Of a DNA stretch of 64,000 nucleotides, positions 31,540 through 41,297 are shown piece after piece (positions within the stretch are counted from its first letter, which is position 1; each line of letters starts with the position of its first letter). The position numbers and the translations under genes are program-made. The notes beneath the pieces were generated by a model, which worked only from the letters and a program-made list of their open reading frames with translations, was not told the origin of the DNA and ran no database searches. This DNA is from Acinetobacter proteolyticus (lineage in GTDB: Bacteria; Pseudomonadota; Gammaproteobacteria; Pseudomonadales; Moraxellaceae), in the NCBI RefSeq assembly GCF_000367945.1, contig NZ_KB849179.1:1741134-1805133 (forward strand). Reading direction: 5' to 3'.

Positions 31540-34005
31540 TCAAGTTTTAAGATGCGGATTATCCAATGGCAGTTCCTTGTCTAAATGCGCATCAAAGATA
31601 TCCGTCAGCATACTGTCATAACGTTTGGCGTTGTATTGCGAAAGTGACTCGGCTTCTGCTGCAGTGATAAATCCAATTTCAATCGCATTGGCAATATGCT
31701 CCTCGAAAGTGAGACCACTAAACTGATCTTTCGATTCTGCCTTTTTAAACTTATTCCACAACGGTTGTAACTGTAATAGGCTTTGGAAGGTCGATTCCAT
31801 ACGCCCCATCACATCGTTGCTATTAGTAGTGTAATAGACGTGCTGTTTTAACTGATCTCGGAACGCATGTTCTTGCATCATCAATTGCGCCACCTCTTGT
31901 TTCAACTGATCCGATGGTGCTGCAATTGGACGTCCAAATGGAAAACAGATCAATTTCACCATGCAGGCAGCAAGTTTCATCGGGAAGTTATCATAGAAAG
32001 TAAAGAATGCTTCTTGTACTTGATACAAGGCTTTATTGAGGGCTAATTCTGCATGTTTCTGTTCAGCCTCGGTTCTTTGACCATGCTCATAGTATTTCAA
32101 AATTGCCGTAGCGATAAATAAATTCGCATGGATATCAGCCAACCGACCAGACAGCATTTCTTTACGTTTTAAATCACCCGCCAAAATCCCAAGCGCCATA
32201 TCTGCCGTTAATGCAAAATCAGCGCTAAAACGGTTGATCTTACTGTAATAGCTTTTTGAAAAATCATCGGCTTGTTGAGAGCCATCATCTGAACCACCTG
32301 TAATCGAGTATGCAAGCGCTTTGGCTGCACGATTGAAGGTATAGGCTAAATGTTTAAACAATAATGGTGAAAATTCCTTAAAAGCTGCAGTCTTATCTTC
32401 CGATTGCAACAGTTGCAGTTCTTCAAACAAATAAGGATGGCAGCGCATTGAACCTTGACCGAAAATCATCAATGAACGAGTCAGAATATTGGCCCCTTCT
32501 ACCGTAATTGCCACAGGAATAGATTGATAAGTCAGTGCAAGGAAGTTACGTGGACCTAATTGAATCGCTCGCCCACCAACCACGTCCATGCCATGATTCA
32601 CAACTTTGCGCATGGTTTCGGTGGCATAGTATTTGGCCATGGCGGTCATCACTGCTGGCGTTCCGCCTTGGTTTAAACCACAGGTCACCAAATAACGGAA
32701 TGATTCCAACATATAGGCATCGCTAGCGATATCACTGGTCGCCTCTTGTACGCCTTCAAAATGCCCAACCGAAATTTTGAATTGTTGACGGACACTGGCA
32801 AATGCACCCACCAACAGATAGCTCATTTCCCCTGCCGCAGTAGCCAAAGCGGGTAATGAAATACCACGCCCCACACCGAGACATTCCATCAGCATACGCC
32901 AACCTTTACCTGCATTTTTCTGCCCGCCAATAATCCAATCTAGCGGAATAAAGACATCGCTGCCCTCCACCGTACCATTCATAAACGGCGCACCCGGATT
33001 ATGGCGAGGTCCAATATGGATCCCCTCATGATCAGCTGGAATCAAGGCACAAGTAATGCCATATTCCACTTTGTTTTTATCTCCCAGCAAACCGTCTGGA
33101 TCGTATAACTTAAACGCCAAACCAATCACGGTGGCGATCGGTGCAAGGGTAATCCAGCGCTTGGAGAAGTTCATTTTTAAACCCAGTACCTCTTGGCCTT
33201 GGTATTGTCCATAGCAGACCACACCAGTATCAGGAATCGCACCTGCATCTGAACCTGCTTCTGGACTGGTCAAACCAAAACAAGGTACTTCTGTCCCTTT
33301 TGCCAATCCGGGTAAATAGCGTTGTTTTTGCTCTTCGGTCCCATAGTGCAGCAGTAACTCACCTGGCCCAAGCGAGTTCGGCACCATACAACTGACGGCA
33401 GCAGTTAAGGAACGAGACGCAATCTTGCTCATGATTCGACTTTGCGCAAACGGCGTAAATTGTTTACCGCCAAATGATTTTGGAATAATCAGACCTAAGA
33501 AGCCTTTGTCTTTGATAAATTGCCAGACCTCTGGCGGCAAATCTTTTTCTTGATGATGAATCTGCCATTCATCTAACATTGAACAGAGCTGTTGTACTTC
33601 ATGATCTAAAAATGCCTGTTCTTCTGTTGATAAGGTTGGATAAGGATATTGATCAAACTTTTGCCAATCCGGTGCGCCCATAAACAGTTCTTTTTCCCAC
33701 CAACTGGTCCCCGCTTCTAAAGCTTCTCTTTCGGTGATACTCATGCTTGGCATGGCATTGGAAAGTAACTTAAACGCAGGTCTGCTAATCAATGCATCGC
33801 GTAAAGGTTTGATTAGAATAACAATACTGGCAAGGATGATCGGCACGCCCAGTAACAGACTCCATGGTGTAATCAACACACTACAGAGGATGGCGGTGAC
33901 TATGGAAATAAGACAGCCAACCGTTCGATTGGCTTCGAAATAAAAAACAGCCCATACCACAACTAACTGAATCAATAGGCCAAGCAATATCAATAATACA
34001 ATCAT
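31540..34005 (-). CDS. fadE: FadE-type acyl-CoA dehydrogenase
   Basis: An 821-residue protein, close to E. coli FadE (814). Two N-terminal membrane helices (residues 1-65) precede the acyl-CoA dehydrogenase domain, with EVPCFGLTSPEAGSDAG and the C-terminal EGANILTRSLMIFGQG region plus a DUF1974-like tail. It performs the first oxidation of beta-oxidation, acyl-CoA to enoyl-CoA, at the membrane. It is a single gene with about 350 bases on its upstream side. Its presence beside the aromatic genes does not by itself link it to them. Confidence 0.9.
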   Translation of the reverse strand: MIVLLILLGLLIQLVVVWAVFYFEANRTVGCLISIVTAILCSVLITPWSLLLGVPIILASIVILIKPLRDALISRPAFKLLSNAMPSMSITEREALEAGTSWWEKELFMGAPDWQKFDQYPYPTLSTEEQAFLDHEVQQLCSMLDEWQIHHQEKDLPPEVWQFIKDKGFLGLIIPKSFGGKQFTPFAQSRIMSKIASRSLTAAVSCMVPNSLGPGELLLHYGTEEQKQRYLPGLAKGTEVPCFGLTSPEAGSDAGAIPDTGVVCYGQYQGQEVLGLKMNFSKRWITLAPIATVIGLAFKLYDPDGLLGDKNKVEYGITCALIPADHEGIHIGPRHNPGAPFMNGTVEGSDVFIPLDWIIGGQKNAGKGWRMLMECLGVGRGISLPALATAAGEMSYLLVGAFASVRQQFKISVGHFEGVQEATSDIASDAYMLESFRYLVTCGLNQGGTPAVMTAMAKYYATETMRKVVNHGMDVVGGRAIQLGPRNFLALTYQSIPVAITVEGANILTRSLMIFGQGSMRCHPYLFEELQLLQSEDKTAAFKEFSPLLFKHLAYTFNRAAKALAYSITGGSDDGSQQADDFSKSYYSKINRFSADFALTADMALGILAGDLKRKEMLSGRLADIHANLFIATAILKYYEHGQRTEAEQKHAELALNKALYQVQEAFFTFYDNFPMKLAACMVKLICFPFGRPIAAPSDQLKQEVAQLMMQEHAFRDQLKQHVYYTTNSNDVMGRMESTFQSLLQLQPLWNKFKKAESKDQFSGLTFEEHIANAIEIGFITAAEAESLSQYNAKRYDSMLTDIFDAHLDKELPLDNPHLKT

Positions 34006-34351
34006 ATTTGCTCCGTTATCTCAGATTGGGATGAAGATGAAATAAGAAATATCTAAATTAATTTTTGATTTAACGTCATTCTTTAATAAACAAAATGGCT
34101 ATTTTTTATTCTACATATCAAAGCGCTATTTGCTTGATTAACTACTAAAATTTACACAAAGTCATTCAGATGACACCGAAACTTAATTTCTTGCCTCCGC
34201 AATATTACTGAACAAAGAAATTGTGATTATTCACACGATAAATCTAAAAATAATGAAAGTTTTTTTTATATTTAAGGATTCTGATTAGAAAACCATCTTA
34301 TTCGAGAATTTGAATAAGATGGGCTGTTCAATTCTTGTAGTGAGTCGACAA
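34006..34351. other. 346-bp gap upstream of fadE
   Basis: It is AT-rich and should hold the fadE promoter on the minus strand. The only structure seen is the hairpin at 34294-34321 near the porin stop. No ORF is supported. Confidence 0.4.
34294..34321 (-). terminator. Terminator of the OprD-family porin gene
   Basis: On the minus strand CATCTTATTC and GAATAAGATG form a perfect 10-bp stem with an 8-base loop, followed by GGTTTTC, about 30 bases past the stop codon. Confidence 0.7.
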
Positions 34352-35617
34352 TTAAAACTTATGTGTATACGTCGTCATGATTCGATTTTCGACAAAATCT
34401 GTGCCGGGGTTATTGCCTGCACCATATTTAATATCAGCTCGGATATGTCGCCATTCAAAGCCCAAACCTTTCAGTTTACCTTCTGGTACGGTGTAATTGA
34501 CGATCACATTCTTCTCGGTTTCTTTATTATCCTTAAAGCCTTCCCGATAGATTTCACTGCCATTTAAATAACGTAAAGTCAGTTTTAGCCCAGGGATACC
34601 CTGCTCTTTAAAGTCATAACTATATAAAACATGCCAAGTGAACTCTTTGGCTTTGTAGAAAGCAATTGCAGACCAACTCTGTAAATAGGCTTGTGGCACA
34701 TAACCATTCAATAAGGGAATATTGTCCTCACCCATATGCTTTTGCAGACCGGTCAAAATAGTATGTGGTCCATTTTGCACACTGGCTTGTAGACCGATAG
34801 ACTGGACATCAATATCGCCGAAATAAGCATCACCATCTTCTTTATAGTTAAAGTAGCGGGCGTCCACTTTAAGCTTGCTTTTGTTGACCGTTTCCGTAAA
34901 GGCCGCACTCAAATATTGTTGTTGATAAATATCTTCAAGCTGCCCAAACCAATAAGAACCCGTCAACTGAGGAGTAAAATTATAATCGAGACCCAGAAAA
35001 TTCAGCCCGTCACTTCTTTTGTTTGGGTCTGTCGAGTTGCCTAAGGTAAATTTTCGATACTCATCATCATCTCGAGCATTCACATGGGTAAATCGCCCTG
35101 CTGACACTTTTAAGTTTTTGATGTCTTTACTTTCTAGCATTACACCTGCATAAGTGGTGACCAATTGCCGAGAATCATCAATAAACAGTACCGGTGTTTT
35201 TGGGAAAAGCTCACCGACTTTCAGTTCAGTATTGTGATATTTAAATTTTAAAGTCGCGCCTAATTTTAAATAATCACGCTCCTGCCGACCTTCGTGCTGA
35301 TCGTATTTAAATACGGTATCCAGACGTTCGTCATAGCGATCGGTTAAACGCAATGCATATTGAAACCCCAAATCCAAACCAACTTGAATCGGTGTATCGG
35401 TATAGCCAGATTCAAAACGTCCTGTCATCGCCTGAGACCAACTGCCCAGATCTTTATTGGTGTTTTCAAAATCGCGTTCTAAATAAAAATTACGCAGGTA
35501 AATGCTTTTTTCACTGTCTTCAAAAAAATCTGCATAAGCCACATTGATATTTAGACAGCCAAAGAGTGTGTACAGTGCTACGCGCTGTGCTTTATACAGC
35601 GTATCTGGTTTTAACAT
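34352..35617 (-). CDS. OprD-family outer-membrane porin, probably for aromatic acids
   Basis: A 421-residue porin precursor with a signal segment ending near AYA (about residue 29) and the OprD-like mature start DFFEDSEKSIYLRNFYLERDF. It ends with a beta strand, IMTTYTHKF. OprD-family channels in Acinetobacter and Pseudomonas (BenP/BenF-like) admit benzoate and related carboxylates. It follows catM on the same strand, but catM has its own terminator. A near-copy of the catB operator lies about 200 bases upstream, suggesting control by CatM. Confidence 0.85.
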   Translation of the reverse strand: MLKPDTLYKAQRVALYTLFGCLNINVAYADFFEDSEKSIYLRNFYLERDFENTNKDLGSWSQAMTGRFESGYTDTPIQVGLDLGFQYALRLTDRYDERLDTVFKYDQHEGRQERDYLKLGATLKFKYHNTELKVGELFPKTPVLFIDDSRQLVTTYAGVMLESKDIKNLKVSAGRFTHVNARDDDEYRKFTLGNSTDPNKRSDGLNFLGLDYNFTPQLTGSYWFGQLEDIYQQQYLSAAFTETVNKSKLKVDARYFNYKEDGDAYFGDIDVQSIGLQASVQNGPHTILTGLQKHMGEDNIPLLNGYVPQAYLQSWSAIAFYKAKEFTWHVLYSYDFKEQGIPGLKLTLRYLNGSEIYREGFKDNKETEKNVIVNYTVPEGKLKGLGFEWRHIRADIKYGAGNNPGTDFVENRIMTTYTHKF

Positions 35618-35814
35618 GGGAAATCCTTTCCTGAGTATTTGAAATTCTTATTCATTCACGCTGAGAGTTAAGACCGTTCTCACAACTGAGACCATACTTG
35701 CCGATACCTTTAAAACTGACATAAATTCAGAAAGATATATTTGAGTAAATATTGGCCATACCTTATTATTTGAATTATTAATGTAATTTTCCATAGATAA
35801 TGAAGTATATAGTT

Positions 35815-35829
35815 ATACCTTTTAAGTCT
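35815..35829 (-). promoter_or_regulatory. CatM/BenM-like operator upstream of the porin gene
   Basis: ATACCTTTTAAGTCT differs by one base from the ATACCTTTTAAGTAT site beside catB and fits the ATAC-N7-GTAT pattern bound by CatM and BenM. The site lies between the catM terminator and the porin start. Confidence 0.5.
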
Positions 35830-35855
35830 AGTTTTAGGTCATTTTCATCACAATT

Positions 35856-35880
35856 AATAAAAGCGATCATGATGACCGCT
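35856..35880 (-). terminator. Terminator of catM
   Basis: On the minus strand AGCGGTCA and TGATCGCT pair (one G-U) around TCA, followed by TTTTATT, 28 bases past the catM stop. Confidence 0.65.
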
Positions 35881-35908
35881 GATAAATAAACTTGGTGCCT
35901 AGAGTGGC

Positions 35909-36826
<918 letters not shown>

Positions 36827-36831
36827 TTAAT

Positions 36832-36898
36832 ATACCTTTTAAGTATCTAAAAATACCAAATTCAGCCTAGTTCTAAATATTACATTAATTTAGGGTAT
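36832..36898. promoter_or_regulatory. CatM operator region between catM and catB
   Basis: A perfect ATAC-CTTTTAA-GTAT site lies at 36832-36846. A weaker half-matching site, ATTA-ATTTAGG-GTAT, lies at 36884-36898. This is the layout expected for CatM: a strong recognition site near its own start and a weaker site near the catB promoter. Effector-dependent switching is known for this family; the second site is inference. Confidence 0.7.
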
Positions 36899-36930
36899 GT
36901 AAATAGCTCAGGACGAAAGAAATACCCAAG

Positions 36931-38040
36931 ATGTATAAATCCATAGAAACCCTACTTGTCGAGATCCCAACTATCCGCCCGCATAAGATGGCGGTTGCAA
37001 CCATGCAAACCCAAACCTTAGTCCTCATTAAAGTGACAACAGAGGATGGTTTGATTGGTTGGGGTGAAGCAACGACCATTGGTGGCTTGGGTTATGGAGA
37101 TGAAAGTCCTGAAAGTGTCAAAACCAATATCGAGCATTACTTTTCGCCATTGTTAAAAACTTTGGACAGTTTTAATGTGGCTCAGACACTTCAGACCATT
37201 CAACATAGCATCAATGGGAACCGTTTTGCCAAATGCGCCATTCAAACTGCACTACTGGATATTCAGGCACAACGTTTAGGTTTACCGCTCAGTGAAGTTT
37301 TAGGTGGACGCCTACGTGATAGTGTCCCTGTACTTTGGGTATTAGCCTCTGGCGATACTGAAAAAGACATTGCTGAAGCAGAAAAAATGGTTGCGTTAAA
37401 ACGCCACAATGTGTTCAAGCTCAAGATTGGCTCCCGCCCAGTTGAGCAGGATGTTGAACATGTACTGGCGATTAAACAAGCATTGGGCGCAGAGGTTTCG
37501 ATTCGTGTTGACGTTAACCGTGCATGGTCTGAGTTGAATGCGATTAAAGGGATTCAAATGCTTCAAGATGGTGGAGTCGATCTGATCGAGCAACCGTGTG
37601 CGATTCACAATATTGATGCCATGCAACGTCTGACCCGTAAATTTGATATTGCCATTATGGCGGATGAATCTTTAACTGGTCCACAAAGTGCTTACCAGCT
37701 GGCAAAAAGCAATGCCGCCTCAGTATTTGCAGTGAAAATTGCCCAATCTGGTGGTCTGATTGAAGCCTGTGAAGTCGGGAAAATTGCCAATCTGGCAGGG
37801 ATCGATCTTTACGGTGGCACCATGTTGGAAGGTCCAGTTGGCACCATTGCTTCTGCACATGCCTTCTCTACTTTTAGCAATTTAGCCGCAGGCACGGAAC
37901 TGTTTGGTCCACTGTTGCTCACGGAAGAAATTTTAAAAACACCGCTTCAATATGGCAATTTTGAACTCAAAATTCCAACTGGCCCAGGTCTCGGTATTGA
38001 ACTGGATGAAGACAAAATCGACAACTTACGTCGTCAATAA
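36931..38040 (+). CDS. catB: Muconate cycloisomerase
   Basis: A 369-residue enolase-superfamily enzyme converting cis,cis-muconate to muconolactone. Visible features are the N-terminal capping domain, the KLKIG segment with the catalytic lysine, metal-binding acids in VDVNRAWSE and IMADESLTGP, and EQPC. Length matches CatB. It is the first gene of the cat operon, 104 bases from the divergent catM. Confidence 0.94.
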   Translation: MYKSIETLLVEIPTIRPHKMAVATMQTQTLVLIKVTTEDGLIGWGEATTIGGLGYGDESPESVKTNIEHYFSPLLKTLDSFNVAQTLQTIQHSINGNRFAKCAIQTALLDIQAQRLGLPLSEVLGGRLRDSVPVLWVLASGDTEKDIAEAEKMVALKRHNVFKLKIGSRPVEQDVEHVLAIKQALGAEVSIRVDVNRAWSELNAIKGIQMLQDGGVDLIEQPCAIHNIDAMQRLTRKFDIAIMADESLTGPQSAYQLAKSNAASVFAVKIAQSGGLIEACEVGKIANLAGIDLYGGTMLEGPVGTIASAHAFSTFSNLAAGTELFGPLLLTEEILKTPLQYGNFELKIPTGPGLGIELDEDKIDNLRRQ

Positions 38041-38054
38041 TTCAAGGAGTTGCC

Positions 38055-38345
38055 ATGCTTTTTCATGTACGAATGGATGTAAATATCCCGCTCGATATGC
38101 CAGTTGAACAAGCCAATCAAATTAAAGCTGTTGAAAAGGCCTATTCACAAGATTTACAGCGTCAAGGCAAATGGCGTCATATCTGGCGCATCACTGGACA
38201 ATATTCAAACATCAGTATCTTTGATGTCGACAGTAATGAAGAACTGCACAATATTTTACAGGGTCTGCCATTGTATCCCTACATGAATATTGAAGTGATG
38301 GCGATGAATCGTCACCCATCAGCTATCCGCGAAGACGACAGCTAA
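38055..38345 (+). CDS. catC: Muconolactone delta-isomerase
   Basis: A 96-residue protein, the family's usual length, beginning MLFHVRMDVNIPLDMP and containing the WRITGQYSNISIFDV core. It isomerises muconolactone to 3-oxoadipate enol-lactone, working as a homodecamer. It lies 14 bases after catB with an AAGGAG site upstream. Confidence 0.95.
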   Translation: MLFHVRMDVNIPLDMPVEQANQIKAVEKAYSQDLQRQGKWRHIWRITGQYSNISIFDVDSNEELHNILQGLPLYPYMNIEVMAMNRHPSAIREDDS

Positions 38346-38447
38346 AGATCACAACAGAATTTGAACAAGGAATGTGGCAAGCCAAGCAAGCAGCAAAACA
38401 GCAAGTTCGCGAGCCACTAAAAACTATCATACTTCAGGAGATTATGT

Positions 38448-39368
38448 ATGAACCGTCAAGAAATCGATGCACTGGTTAAAAAAATGAATGTGGATACCGC
38501 GACAGGTGAAGTCAATCCACGTGTACAACAAATCGTAGTTCGTCTGCTCGGTGATCTTTTTCAGGCGATTGAAGATTTAGACATCTCGCAAAGCGAACTG
38601 TGGAAAGGTTTGGAATACTTTACCGATGCAGGCCAAGCCAATGAACTCGGCTTATTGGCGGCAGGTTTAGGTCTTGAACATTATCTAGATTTACGTGCTG
38701 ATGAAGCTGATGCCAAAGCAGGTATAACGGGTGGTACACCACGTACCATTGAAGGTCCACTGTATGTGGCTGGTGCCCCAGAATCTGTCGGTTTTGCTCG
38801 TATGGATGATGGTTCTGAATCGGACAAAGTCGATACCTTATTCATCGAAGGAACTGTCACTGATCCTGAAGGTAATCTTATCGAAGGTGCTAAAGTCGAA
38901 GTTTGGCATGCCAACAGCCTCGGTAACTATTCGTTCTTTGATAAGTCACAATCTGACTTTAACTTACGCCGTACCATTTTATCTGATGCGAATGGTCACT
39001 ATGTGGCACAAACCACCATGCCTGTGGGCTATGGCTGCCCACCTGAAGGGACTACTCAAGCAGTGCTGAACTTGCTCGGCCGTCATGGTAACCGCCCTTC
39101 TCATGTGCATTATTTTGTTTCTGCACCGGGTTATCGCAAATTAACCACGCAGTTCAATATTGAAGGTGATCAATACCTGTGGGATGACTTTGCATTTGCA
39201 ACACGTGAGGGATTGGTCGCAACTGCTGTTGATGTGACTGATGAAGCTGAACTTGCTCGTCGTGGTGTGAATAAGCCATTCAAACACATTACCTTTAATG
39301 TTGAATTAGTGGCAGAAAAAACAGGTGCGCCAAGCACTGAAGTTGACCGTCGTCGTGTCGGTGCTTAA
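38448..39368 (+). CDS. catA: Catechol 1,2-dioxygenase
   Basis: A 306-residue intradiol dioxygenase that cleaves catechol to cis,cis-muconate. The Fe(III) ligands are visible: Y161 (LGNYSFF), Y195 (VGYGCPP), H219 and H221 (PSHVHYF). The helical N-terminal dimerisation domain is intact. AGGAGATTATGT precedes the ATG. Here catA lies inside the catBC-IJFD series, whereas in the well-studied strain A. baylyi ADP1 it is a separate unit. A terminator-like hairpin follows. Confidence 0.95.
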   Translation: MNRQEIDALVKKMNVDTATGEVNPRVQQIVVRLLGDLFQAIEDLDISQSELWKGLEYFTDAGQANELGLLAAGLGLEHYLDLRADEADAKAGITGGTPRTIEGPLYVAGAPESVGFARMDDGSESDKVDTLFIEGTVTDPEGNLIEGAKVEVWHANSLGNYSFFDKSQSDFNLRRTILSDANGHYVAQTTMPVGYGCPPEGTTQAVLNLLGRHGNRPSHVHYFVSAPGYRKLTTQFNIEGDQYLWDDFAFATREGLVATAVDVTDEAELARRGVNKPFKHITFNVELVAEKTGAPSTEVDRRRVGA

Positions 39369-39380
39369 CACCACAAATTT

Positions 39381-39412
39381 ACTGTGAGCTAGACCTTAGC
39401 TCACAGTTTTTA
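39381..39412 (+). terminator. Terminator-like hairpin between catA and catI
   Basis: ACTGTGAGCTA and TAGCTCACAGT form a perfect 11-bp stem with a 5-base loop followed by TTTTT, the form of a rho-independent terminator in the middle of the cat series. Confidence 0.8.
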
Positions 39413-39462
39413 AATTTCTATGCATACCCGCTTATACAGCAATTCGTATGTATAGAAATTTG
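39412..39462 (+). promoter_or_regulatory. Long inverted repeat upstream of catI, with an ATAC/GTAT pair
   Basis: AAATTTCTATGCATAC and GTATGTATAGAAATTT form 16-bp arms with one G-U type mismatch. Within the loop edge ATAC and GTAT are spaced by 8 bases (39434-39449), one more than the CatM pattern. It may be a hairpin or a secondary control site for catIJFD. Confidence 0.4.
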
Positions 39463-39487
39463 AAAACATGGATAAAAGGTTGGCCTT

Positions 39488-40174
39488 ATGATTGATAAAA
39501 GTACGCTCACATTGACTGAGGCACTGTCACAGATCAAGGATGGCGCAACCATCATGATTGGTGGCTTTGGCACCGCAGGACAACCCGCTGAACTGATTGA
39601 TGGATTGATCGAACTTGGTATTAAAGACCTTGTCATCGTCAATAATAATGCAGGCAATGGCGATTATGGCTTGGCCAAACTGCTTAAAACAAGTGCGGTA
39701 CGTAAAATCATCTGTTCCTTCCCTCGTCAGTCTGATTCATGGGTGTTCGATGAACTGTACCGTGCGGGCAAGATCGAACTGGAATTGGTCCCACAAGGTA
39801 ATCTGGCCTGCCGTATTCAAGCCGCAGGCATGGGCCTCGGTGCAGTCTTTACACCAACAGGCTTTGGTACCTTATTGGCGGAAGGCAAAGAAACCCGTCA
39901 TATCGAGGGTAAAGACTATGTACTTGAGTACCCCATCAAAGCTGACTTTGCCTTAATCAAAGCTCATCAAGGCGACCGTTGGGGCAATCTGGTCTATAAC
40001 AAATCTGCACGTAACTTCGGCCCGATCATGGCGATGGCCGCGGATATTACCATTGCTCAAGTCTCTGAACTGGTCGAACTCGGTCAGCTTGATCCTGAAC
40101 ATATCATTACCCCTGGGATTTTTGTACAGCATGTGGTCGCTGTTGATGCAGCCAATGGCACAGGAGCAGAATAA
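39488..40174 (+). CDS. catI: 3-oxoadipate CoA-transferase subunit A
   Basis: A 228-residue class I CoA-transferase alpha subunit with the CoA-binding GGFGTAGQPAELIDGL and NNNAGNGDYGLAKLL. With CatJ it moves CoA from succinyl-CoA to 3-oxoadipate. The stop overlaps the catJ start by one base (TAATG). In Acinetobacter a paralogous pcaIJ copy exists elsewhere; placement in the cat operon gives the catI name. Confidence 0.93.
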   Translation: MIDKSTLTLTEALSQIKDGATIMIGGFGTAGQPAELIDGLIELGIKDLVIVNNNAGNGDYGLAKLLKTSAVRKIICSFPRQSDSWVFDELYRAGKIELELVPQGNLACRIQAAGMGLGAVFTPTGFGTLLAEGKETRHIEGKDYVLEYPIKADFALIKAHQGDRWGNLVYNKSARNFGPIMAMAADITIAQVSELVELGQLDPEHIITPGIFVQHVVAVDAANGTGAE

Positions 40175-40827
40175 TGAGCTATCAAAAACTAAGCCGTGAT
40201 CAGATTGCTGAACGTGTGGCGCAAGATATTCCCGATGGCGCTTATGTCAATTTAGGCATTGGCCTGCCCACCAAGATTTCCAATTATCTTCCTGCCGATA
40301 AAGATGTATTTCTGCATTCTGAAAATGGCTTGTTGGCATTCGGTCCACCGCCTGCCAAAGGTGAAGAAGATCCTGAGTTGATCAATGCAGGTAAAGAATA
40401 TGTGACCATGCTGACAGGTGGTAGCTTTTTCCATCATGGTGATTCTTTTGCCATGATGCGTGGTGGGCATTTAGATATCGCAGTATTGGGTGCTTTCCAA
40501 GTCGCAGCCAATGGTGATCTCGCCAACTGGCATACCGGTGCAGCAGATGCCATTCCTGCGGTAGGCGGTGCCATGGATCTCGCTGTCGGTGCCAAGAAAG
40601 TGTTTATCACCACCGATCACAACACCAAGCAAGGTGAGCCGAAGATTGTTGAAACTCTTTCATATCCAGCAACAGGCTTGAAATGTGTCGATCGTATTTA
40701 TACCGACCTGTGTGTGATTGATGTGACTGCTGAAGGTTTAAAAGTGATTGAGAAAGTGGATGGTTTGAGCTTTGACGAGTTGCAGGCGTTGACGGGTGCA
40801 AAACTGATTGATGCGACTGATCCATAA
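40174..40827 (+). CDS. catJ: 3-oxoadipate CoA-transferase subunit B
   Basis: A 217-residue class I CoA-transferase beta subunit. The catalytic Glu is in the HSENGLLAFGP segment, preceded by YVNLGIGLPTKISNYLP. It partners CatI. The gene is followed not by catF directly but by a 470-bp stretch holding an array of hairpins. Confidence 0.93.
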   Translation: MSYQKLSRDQIAERVAQDIPDGAYVNLGIGLPTKISNYLPADKDVFLHSENGLLAFGPPPAKGEEDPELINAGKEYVTMLTGGSFFHHGDSFAMMRGGHLDIAVLGAFQVAANGDLANWHTGAADAIPAVGGAMDLAVGAKKVFITTDHNTKQGEPKIVETLSYPATGLKCVDRIYTDLCVIDVTAEGLKVIEKVDGLSFDELQALTGAKLIDATDP

Positions 40828-40884
40828 AACCAGCACTGCCACAAATTATGGTCATGCTCAAAAACTTTTTGTATAGGCGAGATA

Positions 40885-41209
40885 TTACTTTTCAAAGATG
40901 AAAAGTAACAAAAATCTTTGTTGGACTGATGGTATATCCATATACCACAGTCCAACGGGCGGCATCCATGCCGCCGCCGCGAAATGCTTATGGGAAAGTC
41001 TCAGATCGAGATTTTCCCATAGTCGAATATAAATTGAGAGTTGCTATCGTGATTGGCGACAAGGATGTCGCCCCGTTACTCAGCACAACAAGGAAGTTGT
41101 GTCTGAGTAACAAAGGTTTTTGGTCACTTTTTTAAAAAAGTGACAAGAATGAGCTACTGGCATTTGATTTAAGACGATAAGACTCCGTCGTGTTCACTCA
41201 TAACGGAGT
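40885..41209. repeat. Array of nested perfect hairpins between catJ and catF
   Basis: At least seven consecutive inverted repeats fill most of this stretch: 40885-40908 (9-bp arms), 40921-40955 (16-bp arms with one bulge), 40958-40975 (8 bp), 40989-41021 (9 bp plus inner 4 bp), 41055-41072 (6 bp, loop AAGGAT), 41075-41111 (15 bp with one bulge, loop AAGGAA), 41123-41144 (11-bp palindrome GTCACTTTTTT/AAAAAAGTGAC), and 41182-41209 (7 bp). It looks like a composite intergenic repeat inserted in the operon. There is no transposase and no plausible ORF. The flanks 40828-40884 and 41210-41297 hold nothing else recognisable. Confidence 0.8.
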
Positions 41210-41297
41210 AATGACAATCAACTATCGATAAATGCTCAAAAAGACTTTAACGATATGGCAGTGCTCACAACAGATTTAGAAATGGAAATGTAAGACT

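Noticed and set aside
38372..38479. 35-codon ORF between catC and catA overlapping the catA start
   Set aside because: The only purine-rich element abuts its ATG, the product is Gln/Lys-rich without pattern, and catA has its own good site.
40929..41135. 68-codon + strand ORF between catJ and catF
   Set aside because: It lies entirely within the hairpin array, has no credible ribosome-binding site, and its sequence is dictated by the inverted repeats.
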